Assembly (NCBI RefSeq): GCF_002723835.1
Contig: NZ_BEWG01000013.1
Coordinates: forward strand, 1 to 64,000
Direction: 5' to 3'
Origin: Mycobacterium sp. shizuoka-1
Lineage (GTDB): Bacteria; Actinomycetota; Actinomycetes; Mycobacteriales; Mycobacteriaceae
DNA length: 64,000 bases
Shown here piece after piece: positions 46,182 through 53,780 of this stretch (position 1 is its first letter; each line of letters opens with the position of its first letter). The translations under genes were made by a program, and so were the position numbers. A model generated the notes under the pieces. It worked only from the letters and a program-made list of their open reading frames with translations, was not told the origin of the DNA and did no database searches.

Positions 46182-47849
46182 ATGAGCAGCGACGTCAGCT
46201 TCGACCTCTCGTCGGTGTTCCACACCGTCGCGCAGACCCTGCCGGATCATGAGGCGCTGATCTGGCGGGACCATCGCTGGACGTACGCACAGCTCGACGC
46301 CCGCATCGACGGGGTCGCGCACTACCTGACCGCCCAGGGCCTGGGCTGCCACACCGAGCGTGACCAGCTGGCCCCGCACCAGTCCGGCCAGGACCACATC
46401 GGGCTGTATCTGCGCAACGGCAACCAATACCTGGAAGCGATGGTCGCCGGGTATCGGGCCCGGGTCGCACCGTTCAACGTCAACTACCGCTACGTCGCCG
46501 AAGAACTGCTCTACCTACTCAACGACTCGAAGGCCAAGGCGCTGGTGTACGGCGCCGAATTCGCCCCGCACGTCGCCTCGATCCGCGATCGGCTGCCCGA
46601 GCTGCGGGTGCTGATCCAGGTGGCCGACGCCAGCGGCAACGAGCTGCTGCCCGGTGCGGTCGACTACGAGTCGATCGTCAACACCCCCGCTCCCGCCGGC
46701 GGCATGCCCACGCCGAGCGGCGACGACCTGTACATCCTCTACACCGGCGGGACCACCGGCATGCCCAAGGGTGTGCTGTGGCGCCAGCACGACATCTTCA
46801 TGTCCGCGATGGGTGGCCGCCCGTTCGGCTCGGACAAATCCCTTGAGTCCTACGCCGACCTCGCCGAGCAGGCTCGCACCAACGCCGGCTTCCGGTCGAT
46901 CCTGATGATCCCGCCGCTGATGCACGGCGCCGCGCAGTGGGCCGCGTTCAACATGTTCAGCACGGGCGGCTGGATGGTGCTGCCCGACGACGTCGACCGG
47001 CTCAACGCGCCGGCTGTGATGCGGCTGGCCGAACGCGAACGGGTGCTGAGCATTCCGGTGGTCGGCGACGCGATCGCCCGCCCGCTGCTCGACGAGATCG
47101 AGACCGGCAAGTACGACCTGTCCGGATTGGTCACCATCACCAACGGCGGGGCACCGCTGTCCCCCACCGTGCGTGAGCGATTGCTGGCCGCGTTGCCCAA
47201 CCTGATGGTGCTCGACGCCGTCGGCGCGTCCGAGACCGGCATGCAGATGACGACGATGGCGGCCAAGGGGGTCGAGCAGAAAGCCGCCACCTTCACTCCT
47301 CAGCACGACACCGCGATCATCTCGGCCGATTTCAGCCGGGTCCTGCAGCCCGGGGACGGCGAGGGCTGGCTGGCCCGGCGGGCCTACGTACCGCTGGGCT
47401 ACCTCGGCGACGCCGAGAAGTCCGCGCGCACCTTCCCGACCATCGACGGCGTCCGCTGGTCGGTGCCCGGCGACCGGGCCCGGTTCCTGGCCGACGGCCA
47501 GATCGAGCTGCTCGGCCGGGACTCGGTGACCATCAACTCCGGCGGGGAGAAGATCTTCGCCGAGGAGGTCGAGCGCGCCGTCGCCAGCCATCCGGCGGTG
47601 TACGACGTGGTCGTGGCCGGGCGGCCATCCGAGCGGTGGGGCAGCGAAGTCGTGGCGATCGTGCAGTTCGCCGACGGACAGAGCGCCACCGATGAGGAAC
47701 TGGCCGAAGCCTGCCGCGAGCACATCGCGCACTACAAACTGCCCAAGGCGTTCATCCGGACCGAGAAGGTGCTGCGGTCACCCGCGGGCAAGGCCGACTA
47801 CCGCTGGGCCAAGGAGCTCGCGGTGGAAAGCCTTGGCGGGCAAGGCTAG
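46182..47849 (+). CDS. Acyl-CoA synthetase, FadD19-like
   Basis: This 555-residue adenylate-forming enzyme activates a carboxylic acid with ATP and CoA. It has P-loop LYTGGTTGMPKGVLWR, core DAVGASETGMQM, GRDSVTINSGGEKIFAEEVE, and the catalytic C-terminal Lys in RSPAGKADYRWAKE. The sequence resembles FadD19, the steroid side-chain CoA ligase of M. tuberculosis (from memory). A KstR-type palindrome 20 bp upstream fits a role in steroid or related degradation. The ribosome site GGAGGAGC precedes ATG 46182. Confidence 0.9.
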   Translation: MSSDVSFDLSSVFHTVAQTLPDHEALIWRDHRWTYAQLDARIDGVAHYLTAQGLGCHTERDQLAPHQSGQDHIGLYLRNGNQYLEAMVAGYRARVAPFNVNYRYVAEELLYLLNDSKAKALVYGAEFAPHVASIRDRLPELRVLIQVADASGNELLPGAVDYESIVNTPAPAGGMPTPSGDDLYILYTGGTTGMPKGVLWRQHDIFMSAMGGRPFGSDKSLESYADLAEQARTNAGFRSILMIPPLMHGAAQWAAFNMFSTGGWMVLPDDVDRLNAPAVMRLAERERVLSIPVVGDAIARPLLDEIETGKYDLSGLVTITNGGAPLSPTVRERLLAALPNLMVLDAVGASETGMQMTTMAAKGVEQKAATFTPQHDTAIISADFSRVLQPGDGEGWLARRAYVPLGYLGDAEKSARTFPTIDGVRWSVPGDRARFLADGQIELLGRDSVTINSGGEKIFAEEVERAVASHPAVYDVVVAGRPSERWGSEVVAIVQFADGQSATDEELAEACREHIAHYKLPKAFIRTEKVLRSPAGKADYRWAKELAVESLGGQG

Positions 47850-47882
47850 CTCCCGAGTCGCTTCGCTGTTGCCCGCCGGGCG

Positions 47883-48707
47883 CTAGACCTTCATGTAGCC
47901 CTTGTCCGCCGGGATCTGCGCGGCGGTCAGCAGTGCCGACGCATCGCTGGCGAGGAACAGCACGACCTCGCTGACCTGATTCGGCGCGATCAGCGACTCG
48001 GTGGGCAGCGCACCCGGCGAGAAGCTGTAGACGTAGTGCGGGTGCTTCTCGAATGTCGAGTACATCGACAAGTCGTTGCCCAGGGCGGTGTCGACCCCGT
48101 AGGTGTGCACCGAGTTCACCCGGATGCCGTACTCACCCACCTCGAGTGCGAGCGAATTCGCCAGTCCCACCACGCCGAATTTGCTGGCGCAGTAATGCCC
48201 GGCCCCGGGAACGGCTTTGATACCGGCCGACGAACTGATCGCGATGATCGACCCGCCGTTACCCGCTTCGATCATCGCCGGGACGCAGGCCTGGACGGTA
48301 TTGAAGAACCCGGTCAGGTTGATGTCGATGATCTCCTGCCACTGCTCGGCCGGGATCTCCCAGGCCCGCCCCCAGCTCATCACCCCGGCATTGGCCACGA
48401 CGACGTCGAGTCGGCCGAATTGCTCGATGGCAGAGGCGATTACCCGCTTCTGCCCGTCGTGGTCACGCACATTGATCCGCTCGGCGCTGATCTTGACGCC
48501 TTCGTCCTCCACCAGGCGCACGGTGTCAGCGAGGTCCTCCGGGGTCGACGGCGCGTACCCGATGTGATTGCCCACCGGCCCACAGGCGTCGATGGTGACG
48601 ATATCGGCGCCGGCGCGGGCCAACCGGACGCAGTGCGCGCGGCCCTGGCCCCGGGCGCCGCCGGTCACATAGGCAACCTTGCCCTCCAGCGGGCGCTCCG
48701 CGCTCAC
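47883..48707 (-). CDS. Mycofactocin-type SDR oxidoreductase
   Basis: This 274-residue SDR has the cofactor motif TGGARGQG, VVANAGVMS, catalytic Ser in IIAISSSAG and YCASKFGVVG (Tyr-x3-Lys). The insert between the Rossmann beta2 region (VTIDACGPVG, then YAPSTPEDLADTVRLVE) is diagnostic of the mycofactocin-coupled SDRs (TIGR03971 type; carveol dehydrogenase-like), which hold NAD tightly and use mycofactocin as external acceptor. GTG 48707 overlaps the stop of the preceding remnant by 4 bp (GTGA). Confidence 0.88.
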   Translation of the reverse strand: MSAERPLEGKVAYVTGGARGQGRAHCVRLARAGADIVTIDACGPVGNHIGYAPSTPEDLADTVRLVEDEGVKISAERINVRDHDGQKRVIASAIEQFGRLDVVVANAGVMSWGRAWEIPAEQWQEIIDINLTGFFNTVQACVPAMIEAGNGGSIIAISSSAGIKAVPGAGHYCASKFGVVGLANSLALEVGEYGIRVNSVHTYGVDTALGNDLSMYSTFEKHPHYVYSFSPGALPTESLIAPNQVSEVVLFLASDASALLTAAQIPADKGYMKV

Positions 48708-48931
48708 GCGATACTCGCTGCGGTCTCGTCGGCCGGCTGCGCCCGCCGGGTCGAGTACCCGTAATCGTCCAGCGCTGAGGTTCGACTGAATCGCCAAGCG
48801 GCGAAGATGGTTTCCGGCCGGTGGTACACGGTGTCTCCTTGCGAGTTGACGAAGTCGTCGATACCGCTCTGCAGCAGATGTGCGACGGTGAGACCACCTG
48901 GTCCCGCCCCGATGATCGCCACCTCACGCAT
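48704..48931 (-). pseudogene. Remnant of an FAD-dependent monooxygenase
   Basis: The frame encodes 75 residues. The first about 24 are a perfect FAD-binding N-terminus (MREVAIIGAGPGGLTVAHLL), but the rest reads like the C-terminal tail of a flavin monooxygenase (DFVNSQGDTVYHRPETIF, AAWRFSRTSALDDYGYS). The hundreds of residues between are missing, with the reading frame kept. The stop still overlaps the SDR start (GTGA), as an intact operon would. This looks like an internal deletion; the product cannot be an enzyme. Confidence 0.7.
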
Positions 48932-49007
48932 CACGGGCCCACCATACGTTCGCCCCCTCGGTGGATGGTCGGGAATGCGGCAACCGCTCATACCGCTTCT
49001 GCACGGT

Positions 49008-49802
49008 ATGCACATCGACCTCAGCGGAAAGACGGCCTTGGTGACCGGCTCCACCCAAGGCATCGGGCTTGCGATCGCCACGGGACTGGCCACTGCGGGC
49101 GCACGAGTCGCGATCAACGGGCGCTCCGCGGCCTCGGTGCAGCGGGCGATCGACACCGTGACGGCGGCGACCGGTGGTGCCGACCTGGTCGCGATGCCTG
49201 CCGACGTCACCACCGACGACGGGGTGGCCGCGCTCCTGACCCAGCTTCCCGATCTCGACATCCTGGTCAACAATCTCGGGATCTTCGAAGCGGTGCCCGC
49301 CCTCGACATCGACGACGAAACCTGGCGGCGGTACTTCGACGTGAACGTGCTCACCGCGGCGCGGCTGACCCGCCACTATCTGCCGGGCATGATCGAGGCG
49401 TCGTGGGGCCGAATCCTCAACATCGCCAGCGACTCCGCGGTGGTGACGCCGGTGGAGATGATCCACTACGGCATGTCCAAGACCGCATTGTTGGCGGTGA
49501 CCCGAGGCTTTGCCAAGGCTGCCTCGGGCTCGGGGGTGACGGTGAACTCGGTGATCGCCGGGCCGACGCATACCGAAGGCGTCGAGGACTTCGTCTACCA
49601 ACTCGTCGACAAGCACCTGCCGTGGGATCAGGCCCAGCGGCAGTTCATGATCGAGCACCGGCCGCAGTCGCTGCTGCAGCGGCTGATCGAACCCGAGGAG
49701 ATCGCGAACATGGTGGTGTACCTGAGTTCCGCGCTGGCGTCGGCCACCACCGGCGGCGCGCTGCGGGTCGATGGCGGCTACGTCGACGCGATCCTGCCGT
49801 GA
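49008..49802 (+). CDS. SDR-family oxidoreductase (BKR type)
   Basis: This 264-residue classical SDR has cofactor motif TGSTQGIG, NNLG, catalytic Ser in IASDSA and YGMSK (Tyr-x3-Lys). It resembles 3-oxoacyl-ACP reductase-like SDRs; the substrate is unknown. ATG 49008 is chosen because the cofactor-binding strand starts there (MHIDLSGKTALVTG). It overlaps the DUF1275 gene by 4 bp (GTGA at 49799), forming a two-gene operon. Confidence 0.88.
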   Translation: MHIDLSGKTALVTGSTQGIGLAIATGLATAGARVAINGRSAASVQRAIDTVTAATGGADLVAMPADVTTDDGVAALLTQLPDLDILVNNLGIFEAVPALDIDDETWRRYFDVNVLTAARLTRHYLPGMIEASWGRILNIASDSAVVTPVEMIHYGMSKTALLAVTRGFAKAASGSGVTVNSVIAGPTHTEGVEDFVYQLVDKHLPWDQAQRQFMIEHRPQSLLQRLIEPEEIANMVVYLSSALASATTGGALRVDGGYVDAILP

Positions 49803-50476
49803 CGACCACCGCGCCGCGGACCTCGGCGGCCGCGATCGCCGGCCTGCTGATTCTCACCGGCGGCACCGGCCTGGTGGACGCGGTGTCCTATCTGGGGCTC
49901 GGTCATGTGTTCGTTGCGAACATGACCGGCAACGTGGTCTTCCTCGGTTTCGCGGCGAATCCGCACTCCGGGCTGTCGGCGGCCCTGGCGCTGATCGCGC
50001 TGGCCGCATTCCTGCTGGGGGCGTTGGCCGGCGGAGCGGTCGGTCACCGCCTGGCCGGATCGCGCGGCTGGCCGATGTCGGTATTGCTGGCCCAAGCCCT
50101 ACTGTTGGGAGCCGTCGCGGTGGCCGGGGCGGTGTTCGGCATCGCGGCACTGGGCCGGCCGGCCGTGGTCGCGGCGCTGGCCTTCGCGTTCGGGCTGCAG
50201 AACAGCACCGCGCGCCGCCTGGCGGTCCCCGACCTGACCACCACCGTGTTGACGCTGACGGTCACCGGGCTGGCGGCCGACAGCCGGATCGCCGGCGGAC
50301 CCGGCGCCAAGCCGGTGCGCCGGTTCGCCTCGATCGCCAGCATGCTGGCGGGCGCGGCCGCGGGCGCCTTGCTGGTCACGGTGTCCGTGCCGCTGACCAT
50401 CGGGCTCGTCGCGGTGTGTGTCCTGACCGGCGCCGTGCTGCTGCACTCCGATCCGATAGCCGCCGAGCGCAGGTGA
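49799..50476 (+). CDS. DUF1275 (YoaK-like) membrane protein
   Basis: This 225-residue protein has about six hydrophobic helices with the family start GTGLVDAVSYLGLGHVFVAN and MTGNVVFLG, and the mid-chain FGLQNSTARRLAVPDLTTTV. The family is widespread, and its function is unknown. GTG 49799 overlaps the SDR stop. It ends immediately against the convergent SDR gene at 50477. Confidence 0.88.
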   Translation: MTTTAPRTSAAAIAGLLILTGGTGLVDAVSYLGLGHVFVANMTGNVVFLGFAANPHSGLSAALALIALAAFLLGALAGGAVGHRLAGSRGWPMSVLLAQALLLGAVAVAGAVFGIAALGRPAVVAALAFAFGLQNSTARRLAVPDLTTTVLTLTVTGLAADSRIAGGPGAKPVRRFASIASMLAGAAAGALLVTVSVPLTIGLVAVCVLTGAVLLHSDPIAAERR

Positions 50477-51271
50477 TCAACCGGGACCGAACCGGGCGCC
50501 GCCGCCGGGCTCGTGGTACCAACCGCCGGCCGCCTGTGTTCCGCCGTCGACGTGCAGCGTTTGGCCGGTGATGTAGCGGGCCATGTCGGAGGCGAGAAAC
50601 ACAGCCGCGGCGGCGATCTCGTCGATATGACCGAGACGGCCCAGCGGAACGGCCTGGCCGAGCTCGGGACGAATACCGTTGGGCGACAGCGCCAGCAACC
50701 CCTCGGTGATCGTGATATCGGGCGCGATGGCATTGACCCGGATACCGTGGGGCGCCAGTTCGAAGGCGGCCGTCCTGGTGTAGTTGATCACCCCGGCTTT
50801 CGCCGCGGCGTATGCGGCATACCCCGGCGCGGCGCGCACGCCCTCGATCGACGTCAGCGAGATGACGCTGCCACCACGCCCGTCGTCGACCAGCTGCCGG
50901 GCGACCCGCTGGGTGCACAGCAGAACATGGCGAAGATTGGCCTGATACAAGGCATCCCAGCCGTTCTCGGTGGTCTCGAGTAGCGGTGAGGCGAACACCC
51001 CGCCGGCATTGTTGACCAGGATGTCCACCGGGCCGAGTTCGGCGCGGGTGCGGTCCAGCGCGGTATCGACCTGCCCGCCTTCGCGCACGTCGGCGACAAT
51101 CCCCAGCACCCCGGTGGCGGCCGCGCAGGCCTGCGGATCACGTTCCCAGATCGCGACTTTCGCCCCGAACCGGGCCAGCCCCTCGGCGATGCCGCGGCCG
51201 ATGCCTGCGCCGCCACCGGTCACGACGGCGACCCGATCGGTGAGCAGGATGTCCGACGGCGTGATGCCCAC
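50477..51271 (-). CDS. SDR-family oxidoreductase
   Basis: This 264-residue classical SDR has TGGGAGIGRGIAEG, NNAGGV, catalytic Ser in VISLTSIEG and YAAYAAAKAG (Tyr-x3-Lys), with the usual C-terminal VDGGTQA. It starts at GTG 51271, 4 bp after the LLM gene stop, so the two are co-transcribed. The substrate is unknown. The pair may oxidise a shared metabolite with NAD(P) and F420. Confidence 0.88.
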   Translation of the reverse strand: MGITPSDILLTDRVAVVTGGGAGIGRGIAEGLARFGAKVAIWERDPQACAAATGVLGIVADVREGGQVDTALDRTRAELGPVDILVNNAGGVFASPLLETTENGWDALYQANLRHVLLCTQRVARQLVDDGRGGSVISLTSIEGVRAAPGYAAYAAAKAGVINYTRTAAFELAPHGIRVNAIAPDITITEGLLALSPNGIRPELGQAVPLGRLGHIDEIAAAAVFLASDMARYITGQTLHVDGGTQAAGGWYHEPGGGARFGPG

Positions 51272-51275
51272 CGGA

Positions 51276-52121
51276 CTAGCCGCTCCGCGTCAGGACGTCG
51301 TCGGCGAAGCGGGCGATGCCGTCGAGAGCCTCGCGGGTGCGCCGCCACGGCATCACGATCATCCGGTCGATGCCGGCCTCGGCGGCCCGCGTGACATCGT
51401 CGGGTGACTCGGCCGGTGCCGATGTGGTCACCTGCGGCCTGCCGTCGCGGCCGTGCTCGGCCCACAGCGCCGCCAGCGTCTGCAGCGAGGCGGGGATCTG
51501 GTCGAGGGTGTGGTTCATCGGAATCCACCCCGACCCGAACCGCGCCACCCGGCGCAGCGCGGGCAGGCCGTCGCCACCGACATGGATCGGCGGCCCCCCG
51601 GGCTGAACCGGTTTCGGCTCGAACGCCACGGCGTCGAAGTCGAAGAAACGGCCGTGATGGGCGACGGTCGGCTCGGTCCACAACGCGCGGCACACGGCCA
51701 GCGCCTCGTCGACGCGGGCACCGCGGGTGGCGAAGTCCAACCCGGCGGCATCCCACTCCTCGCGCAGCCAGCTCGCTCCGACGCCGAAATCGAAGCGGCC
51801 GGCCGACACGATGTCCAGCGTGGTGGCCGCGCGTGCGGTGACGAACGGGTGGCGCAACCCGATGTTGTAGACGTAGGTACCCAGCCGGATCGTGCGGGTC
51901 TGGCCGGCCAGGTACGACAGGTAGGCGATCGCGTCGTACATCGGCGTCTGCGGCGGGATCGGCGGATGGCTGTCACCGTGGTGCGGGCTGCCCGACATTG
52001 CGGCAGGCAGGACCAGGTGCTCGGGCAGCCAGACCGACTCATAGCCCAGCTCTTCGGCCCGCACCGTCAGGTCGCGCCACAGACCGGGGTGCACGCCACC
52101 GAGCGGAATCCCGAACTTCAC
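51276..52121 (-). CDS. LLM-class F420-dependent oxidoreductase (TIGR03619-like)
   Basis: This 281-residue TIM-barrel protein has MKFGIPLGGVHPG, SVWLPEHLV, RLGTYVYNIGLRHP, GRFDFGVGASWLREEW and the PPIHVGGDGLPALRR segment, matching the actinobacterial F420 subfamily. It is first in an operon with the SDR. The upstream region to the cyclase gene (52122-52217) holds a small hairpin (GCTCTC...GAGAGC) and no gene. Confidence 0.88.
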   Translation of the reverse strand: MKFGIPLGGVHPGLWRDLTVRAEELGYESVWLPEHLVLPAAMSGSPHHGDSHPPIPPQTPMYDAIAYLSYLAGQTRTIRLGTYVYNIGLRHPFVTARAATTLDIVSAGRFDFGVGASWLREEWDAAGLDFATRGARVDEALAVCRALWTEPTVAHHGRFFDFDAVAFEPKPVQPGGPPIHVGGDGLPALRRVARFGSGWIPMNHTLDQIPASLQTLAALWAEHGRDGRPQVTTSAPAESPDDVTRAAEAGIDRMIVMPWRRTREALDGIARFADDVLTRSG

Positions 52122-52161
52122 AGCGCGATGTTACGCAGCGTTCGACCTTCTCGGAAGTATT

Positions 52162-52180
52162 GCTCTCGATTTGAGAGAGC
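52162..52180. promoter_or_regulatory. Small hairpin between LLM and cyclase genes
   Basis: GCTCTC (52162-52167), seven bases, GAGAGC (52175-52180) lies in the 96-bp divergent gap. It could be an operator for either gene. Evidence is weak. Confidence 0.25.
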
Positions 52181-52217
52181 GTGATTCTGCTGCCGCGTCC
52201 CAGTAGCGTTTCCAGGC

Positions 52218-53693
52218 ATGACGGCGAGCAGGCTCAAGGTTCGCTACGCCACCGCACTCGTGCTGGCCCAGATCCTGGCCGCCGTCGAGTTGACCGCACT
52301 GGTGGTGCCGCTGCGCCACGACCTCGTCGACGCCGCCGACACGGTGTTCCAGACCGACACCCTGATCGCCTGCCTGGTGCTGTCGGCGCTGGGATTCGCC
52401 GCGTCGATCAGCTACGCGGTGCTGGTCGTCGATCGCAAACTGCGGTGGTTCACCGCCGGTGAGCCGCCGGATGCCGCCGACCGGTTGTTCGTACGCAGGT
52501 TCCTGCGCAATCAGTCCGCGATGCTCACGGCCATCTGGGCGGTCAGCGGCACGGTGCTCTTCGTCATCAACTCCGACGGCGGAGCGGTGGTGGCGTGGCT
52601 GATCGGGCTCGCCGTGGTGTTGGGTGTGACCACCTCGACCGGCGCGGCGCTGCTGTTCATCCAGCGCCGGATGCGCCCGATCACCGCCGCGGCAACCACC
52701 AACCTCACCGGCCGCGACACCGCGCCGGGCGTGCTGTCGCGACTGTTGCTGATGTGGCTGATGAGCAGTGCGCTGCCCACCATCGGCATCGCCGTGGTGG
52801 TGGTCATGCGCTCCAACGGCTGGATCATCGAGAAAACCGCCTCGGTCGAAGTCCCGGTGATCGTGCTGTCGGTGATCTCGGTGTTCGTCGGCCTGCGTGG
52901 GATGGCGATCGTCGCCCTGTCGATCTCCGATCCGGTGCACGACGTCGTCGCCGCCATGGCCAAGGTCGAGCGCGGTCAGATCGCCACCCGGGTGGACGTC
53001 TACGAGCGTTCCGAGATCGGGCGCCTGCAAAGCGGTTTCAACCGGATGGTGGCCGGGCTGGCCGAGCGCGACCGGCTGCGCGATCTGTTCGGCCGCCACG
53101 TCGGGACGGACGTGGCGTTGCGGGCGGTCAGCGATGCCGACGCGCTCACCGGTGAGGTCCGCGAGGCCGCCGTGCTGTTCGTCGACCTGATCGGCTCCAC
53201 GCAGCTGGCCCAGACCCGCTCACCGGCCCAGGTGGCCGAGGTGCTCAACCACTTCTTCCAGATCGTCGTCGACGCTGTCGACGAACGGCACGGTCTGATC
53301 AACAAGTTTCAGGGCGACGCGGTGCTGGCCGTCTTCGGCGCGCCGCTTCCCAACGCGCAGGCCGCGGTGGACGCCCTGGCGACCGCCCGGGCCCTGACCC
53401 GCGCGTTGCGCAGGCTGCCGGTGGTGGACTTCGGTATCGGTGTGTCCGCCGGGCCGGTGTTCGCCGGCAACATCGGTGCCGAGCACCGCTACGAGTACAC
53501 CGTGATCGGCGATGCCGTCAACGAGGCAGCGCGGCTGGCCGATCGCGCGAAAACGACTGTCGCACGGGCGCTGTGCTCGGATGTCGCGCTGCTGCGGGCC
53601 GATCCTGACGAACGCGCGCACTGGACCGAGTACGACTCGGAGGTGCTGCGCGGTCGGCTCGAACCGACCCGGATGTCGGCGCCCACCACCTGA
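52218..53693 (+). CDS. Membrane-bound class III nucleotidyl cyclase with HAMP domain
   Basis: This 491-residue protein has about six membrane helices (to about residue 240), a HAMP linker (about 240-290) and a catalytic cyclase domain (about 310-480). Key residues are visible: metal Asp in VLFVDLIGSTQL, substrate Lys in NKFQGDAVLAVFG, and the Asp and Asn-x3-Arg of VIGDAVNEAARL, so the site looks complete and adenylate-type. It resembles the Rv1318c-Rv1320c/Rv3645 group (from memory). It probably makes cAMP in response to a membrane signal. Confidence 0.92.
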   Translation: MTASRLKVRYATALVLAQILAAVELTALVVPLRHDLVDAADTVFQTDTLIACLVLSALGFAASISYAVLVVDRKLRWFTAGEPPDAADRLFVRRFLRNQSAMLTAIWAVSGTVLFVINSDGGAVVAWLIGLAVVLGVTTSTGAALLFIQRRMRPITAAATTNLTGRDTAPGVLSRLLLMWLMSSALPTIGIAVVVVMRSNGWIIEKTASVEVPVIVLSVISVFVGLRGMAIVALSISDPVHDVVAAMAKVERGQIATRVDVYERSEIGRLQSGFNRMVAGLAERDRLRDLFGRHVGTDVALRAVSDADALTGEVREAAVLFVDLIGSTQLAQTRSPAQVAEVLNHFFQIVVDAVDERHGLINKFQGDAVLAVFGAPLPNAQAAVDALATARALTRALRRLPVVDFGIGVSAGPVFAGNIGAEHRYEYTVIGDAVNEAARLADRAKTTVARALCSDVALLRADPDERAHWTEYDSEVLRGRLEPTRMSAPTT

Positions 53694-53780
53694 ATTCCGC
53701 GGTACCCCTTGTGCGCCCGCTGCGAATGGGTGGATGGTGGCTATATCGAGACAGCGCGCCCCGGCGCGAGGAGGCACGCC

